This document shows, one piece after another, positions 61,501 to 64,000 of a DNA stretch of 64,000 nucleotides. The translations under genes were made by a program, and so were the position numbers. Within the stretch, counting starts at the first letter, position 1; every line of letters starts with the position of its first letter. Where the stretch lies: the NCBI GenBank assembly GCA_945881865.1, contig CAMCVK010000003.1:62001-126000 (forward strand), written 5' to 3'. Source of the DNA: Fimbriimonas ginsengisoli Gsoil 348 (lineage in GTDB: Bacteria > Armatimonadota > Fimbriimonadia > Fimbriimonadales > Fimbriimonadaceae). Under the pieces are notes generated by a model. The model ran no database searches, was not told the DNA's origin, and saw only the letters and a list, made by a program, of their open reading frames with translations.

Positions 61501-64000
61501 ACGTGATGGCCTTACCTCCGCCGTGGAGGAAGCGCAGTCGGATCGGCGCGCAGCTCAGGCGGCGGTAAGAGACGTGTTAATGGAGGCTCAACTCCACGAC
61601 GACCCGGCAGAATTTACAGAAGACGCGATCGCCATACAACAGGCGAAGATCCGGAACTGGCGACATCGGCTCGACGACCTACAGTCCCTAATCGTGTACA
61701 ACTCAATCTGTGCTGACGCCTGTCGTCTTGGGTTGGACGAGTCGGTCGAGCTTTCTCAAGAATGGCACGCCGCGTCCGCAAGGCTTGCCGAAGCCTTTGA
61801 ACGCACTTGGTATACCGGCGTCATCCGCGAGGCTATGAAGGAGCGGGAACCGCTCCGTCATTTCGATCGGGTCGAGCACGAAAAGATTGCTCTAGAGTTT
61901 CGCGCACTCGACACAACGGCTCTTCACTACAATCGCGCTAAAGTATCGCTTGCTCATTGGCGCGCTGTGCCAAGACAATTTGCTGGCGGAGCGATAGGCT
62001 GGCTGCAGACCCAATTCGAGCTCAAGCAAAGCCACAGGGCAATACGTACGGCAATGGAGAAAGCGGGGGATGCCATTCAGGCTATCAAGCCGGTCTTCTT
62101 AATGTCGCCGATTTCCGTTGCGATGTACTTACCGACTCACGGCCCTCGTTTTGATGTTGTCATCTTTGATGAAGCGTCGCAAGTCAAGCCTGAGGACGCT
62201 TTCGGAGGGATCTTGCGGGCAAAGCAAACGATCGTGGTCGGCGACTCTAAGCAAATGCCCCCTACGAGCTTTTTCGACAAGCTGACTGGAGATGAGGGCG
62301 ACGAGGATGAGGAGACCACAGACGAGGACATCAATTCGCTGAAGGAACTTGAAAGCGTGCTCGCCATGATGAGTTCGAAAATCCCTCGTGAGAGCGCTCG
62401 TCGCCGCTGGCTGCGGTGGCACTATAGAAGCCGTCATGACGCCCTGATTCAGACTAGCAACCGACTGTTCTACGATGACCGGCTTGTCGTTTTTCCGAGC
62501 CCATACCGATCAGGGGCTGGGGCCGGTCTTGTTCTGAGGCACGATCCATCAACAGTCTATGGAAGGGGCGGATCTCGCAAGAATCCGAAGGAAGCTGAAT
62601 CAGTTGCTCGAGCTGCGCTAAAGCATATTCTTGAATCGCCGAATCTCTCTCTAGGGATCGTTGCGTTCAGTAAGGCTCAACAGGAAGCTATCGAGGATGC
62701 ACTCGATGTCTTGCGAAGAGATGAACCTGCGTTTGCGCTCTTCGATAATCATCATCGGTTCGAACCACTGGTTGTCAAGAACTTGGAGAGTGTCCAAGGA
62801 GATGAGAGGGACGTGATCTTCATTTCTATCGGGTACGGCCGCGATGAAACCGGGTTCATTTCTGCTAGTTTTGGCCCGCTGAATCGAGACGGTGGCGAAC
62901 GACGTTTGAACGTTCTTATCACCCGTGCTCGCCTTAGATGTGAGGTTTACACTAATATTCTTGCAGGCGATATTCGTTTAGGTGAAATTCAGGCGATGGG
63001 GGTGATATCGCTGCGTACATTTCTCGCATTTGCTGAAACAGGCAGCCTAGATGTTCCTGCTGCAACGGGCATGGAACCGCAATCACCCTTTGAGGAGTCA
63101 GTCTTGAAGAAATTACGCAGTATGGGCTACGCTGTAGATCCTCAGGTTGGCAGTTGCGGTTTCTACATTGATATGGCTGTCCGGCACCCTGACTATCCTG
63201 AGCAATACGTGCTCGGAATCGAATGCGACGGAAGCATGTACCACAGTGCTCGGTCTGCGCGAGACCGCGACAAACTGCGACAAAGCGTGCTCGAAGATCG
63301 TGGATGGCGTATCCATCGGATTTGGAGTACTGACTGGTTCAACCACGAGGAGCGAGAGGTAGCCCGCCTTCTGGATGTCGTTCAAGCTGCCATCCGGAGT
63401 TCACCAACTCTGCTATCACAGTCGGAAGAAATCGATCATTCGCCTAGTTACAGCGAATTGGAACGTGAAGAAAAAATCACAGTCGCGGAAGATAGTGTTC
63501 CTTACGTCTTCTGCGACCTTCAGGTTGGTCCTGTTTCAGAGTCATATCAAGACCCAATCCAGATTCTAGGATCCTTAGCCGCACAGGTGGTTGAAGTCGA
63601 AGCCCCAGTTCATATTGATGAGGTTACGCGAAGGATTCGGGAAGCGGTCGGATGGGGCCGCGCTGGAAGCCGTATACAAGCTGCGGTGATTCAGGGGATA
63701 GGCTGGGCGGAATCACAAGGCTTGGTGAAGTGCCGCGGGTCGTTTCTGCACCACCCCATCGAAGAACAGAATCTAGTTCGGTGGAGAGGTCAGGTTCCAA
63801 GTGCCTATAAGAAGTTAGAGTACGTCGCTGACATAGAAATCGACGCCGCGTTGATGGCCGTCATTGCAAAGTCTTTTGGCATTGTGACGACAGAAGCGGT
63901 AGTTTTGGCTTCAAAGATGCTCGGCTTTGACAGAACGACTGCTGCAATGTCCGACCGTCTCACCCGGTGCTTAAAACGCTTAGTGGAGGACGGGACTCTC
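58514..64000 (+). CDS. DUF4011 helicase with Vsr-like nuclease domain, 3' end cut by window
   Basis: An open frame of 1829 codons from GTG 58514 (upstream in-frame TAG at 58502) runs off the right edge. The N-terminus FRRNLLDTSLRNRLINFRAR is the DUF4011 signature. A superfamily-1 helicase core is split: P-loop GPPGTGKSQTITNL at residues 325-338, Walker B VIFDEASQVKPED (Asp1219), then VVGDSKQMPP, RWHYRSRH, LESVQGDERDVIFISIGYG-like and LNVLITRAR. A Vsr/MTES_1575-type nuclease follows near 1545-1620 (GIECDGSMYHSA with Glu1570/Asp1572; GWRIHRIWSTDWF), then DUF3320-like sequence. This layout matches single-gene helicase-nuclease antiphage proteins (Hhe-like). A- and T-ending codons are frequent, unlike its neighbours, suggesting transfer. 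Confidence 0.88.
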   Translation, partial: MPQFDRDLVCSRLGEFRRNLLDTSLRNRLINFRARTKAGKPLDKVVEIHGEDPVEIVRILVTLGKAMSFLGRPDPKGTRQGEAGFDEFSVAENYSESVDKADLKLNTRDTVSALQRKLTKIHRDARVALEEQGVNILFLALGSLVWHEEQKPEEERRAPLVLLPVTLERTAGGAFRLKWDGGDPVGNLSIAAKVKAEYGLTLPPLPDELEIAAYMALIQGSIISRPTWRVERDSVSLAFFSYAKFLIHVDLDVRTWPPDDHPCDHLTFGALLDSGFDEPDDAISDQAHLDPIRPSREVCEVYDADGSQTLAILEAASGRSMVIEGPPGTGKSQTITNLIAEYVGAGKKVLFVAEKAAALDVVFRRLREAHLGDACLELHSNKTNKKAFYGELKRTVSLAAPRTANAETDLKRLDQSKQQLNAYAEAVNTPVRERSITPRYAMGRLIALGKEETPEGRHDFSRMHGWDEQAFQERKVAVEKLQNQVSRIGQPRSHPYFGCTLTHLIPQDKEDIARMLALADEAVAKLARSGSALAERLRVELPVLPSDVEKLKEWAHFVANAPDVTGVPVDHPDWSTSDEEIRTLISTGRRLTEIESELGPDSSGRLARDISGLQRLLCFEGLLVSPSHGRRPSPSLLERLQIAFEQMQFTMDRASVLSTTLGMSRPGSLSEVEPIVLAAKRLSTAPETRGIHVAEPGWLESEQTIHEALSAARTAQTLRQRYGHSLSSTAWEADFTSDLSVIRHHSSSMLRFLNGSYRGAMARTGALYQTPPKDPQVRIASLQSVLDVRSAEQILGRQQGRCSILFGEAWKGAASKIDQLEAAASWTIEMHRAVDQGKVPLSGLRAIEQGVSSVSLGTAAEELQSASSVAVNVIQDFLRHAITENFLPIDVNHSTESAAAWLIGTFTSPVLEIFELTGSTDVIRARRTLDLIAEAQAARDLLQAARPEALGTRWSSSSTNWNSIELILNWVTRFRKDVSEGRLPLGLVEFFAEERPRDGLTSAVEEAQSDRRAAQAAVRDVLMEAQLHDDPAEFTEDAIAIQQAKIRNWRHRLDDLQSLIVYNSICADACRLGLDESVELSQEWHAASARLAEAFERTWYTGVIREAMKEREPLRHFDRVEHEKIALEFRALDTTALHYNRAKVSLAHWRAVPRQFAGGAIGWLQTQFELKQSHRAIRTAMEKAGDAIQAIKPVFLMSPISVAMYLPTHGPRFDVVIFDEASQVKPEDAFGGILRAKQTIVVGDSKQMPPTSFFDKLTGDEGDEDEETTDEDINSLKELESVLAMMSSKIPRESARRRWLRWHYRSRHDALIQTSNRLFYDDRLVVFPSPYRSGAGAGLVLRHDPSTVYGRGGSRKNPKEAESVARAALKHILESPNLSLGIVAFSKAQQEAIEDALDVLRRDEPAFALFDNHHRFEPLVVKNLESVQGDERDVIFISIGYGRDETGFISASFGPLNRDGGERRLNVLITRARLRCEVYTNILAGDIRLGEIQAMGVISLRTFLAFAETGSLDVPAATGMEPQSPFEESVLKKLRSMGYAVDPQVGSCGFYIDMAVRHPDYPEQYVLGIECDGSMYHSARSARDRDKLRQSVLEDRGWRIHRIWSTDWFNHEEREVARLLDVVQAAIRSSPTLLSQSEEIDHSPSYSELEREEKITVAEDSVPYVFCDLQVGPVSESYQDPIQILGSLAAQVVEVEAPVHIDEVTRRIREAVGWGRAGSRIQAAVIQGIGWAESQGLVKCRGSFLHHPIEEQNLVRWRGQVPSAYKKLEYVADIEIDAALMAVIAKSFGIVTTEAVVLASKMLGFDRTTAAMSDRLTRCLKRLVEDGTL

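Overview
The window reads as a GC-rich Gram-negative chromosome, most likely from the Armatimonadota (Fimbriimonadia-like). This is an inference from two prepilin-type secretion proteins with the [19 protein letters not shown] leader, many secreted beta-helix and glycoside hydrolase proteins, and outer-membrane-type proteins. Planctomycetota is the main alternative. Genes are tightly packed, often with 1-12 nt overlaps.

Layout. 1-780: the end of sdhA facing secG across a shared hairpin. 898-3810: a large STAND-type P-loop ATPase with eight exact 47-residue TPR units. 3811-4187: palindromic repeats. 4188-6259: FAD oxidoreductase plus flavodoxin-fold protein. 6248-33916: a carbohydrate-use region. 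It holds a five-gene minus operon (beta-helix, ADP-ribosylglycohydrolase-like, SDR, MDR, clan-A glycosidase), a divergent glycosidase plus GDSL esterase, an ABC sugar importer with alpha-L-fucosidase, a small lipoprotein, a prepilin-like protein, a LacI regulator, an MDR/GH78-rhamnosidase/MDR operon, and two more secreted beta-helix proteins. Four near-identical palindromes built on TTATAATTATAA lie at the promoters of this region, which suggests one local LacI regulon. Fucosidase, rhamnosidase, pectate-lyase-like and esterase genes together point to a rhamnose/fucose-containing plant or algal glycan.

29171-45792 is mixed: DUF559 protein, DinB and PhyH enzymes, a RhuM protein with its own palindrome, a lysozyme-like/DUF2272 protein, a GT4-GH130-GH99-like mannose-type operon (the GT4 has no ordinary start codon for its conserved N-terminus), then GT2 plus cysteine desulfurase. 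45789-49415 is a four-gene operon of secreted Cys- and Met-rich proteins that looks like metal (copper) handling. 49448-58111: uppS, a prepilin-like gene preceded by a clear TPP riboswitch, isocitrate dehydrogenase, a subtilase, a Gly/Asn-rich protein, an SMP-30 protein, sucC and a methyltransferase. With sdhA, three TCA-cycle genes are present. 58126-58201 is tRNA-Ala(CGC), followed by a gap and a giant open-ended helicase-nuclease gene (DUF4011/Vsr-like) of different codon usage, probably an acquired phage-defence gene at a tRNA site.

No CRISPR array, transposase, integrase or rRNA was seen.
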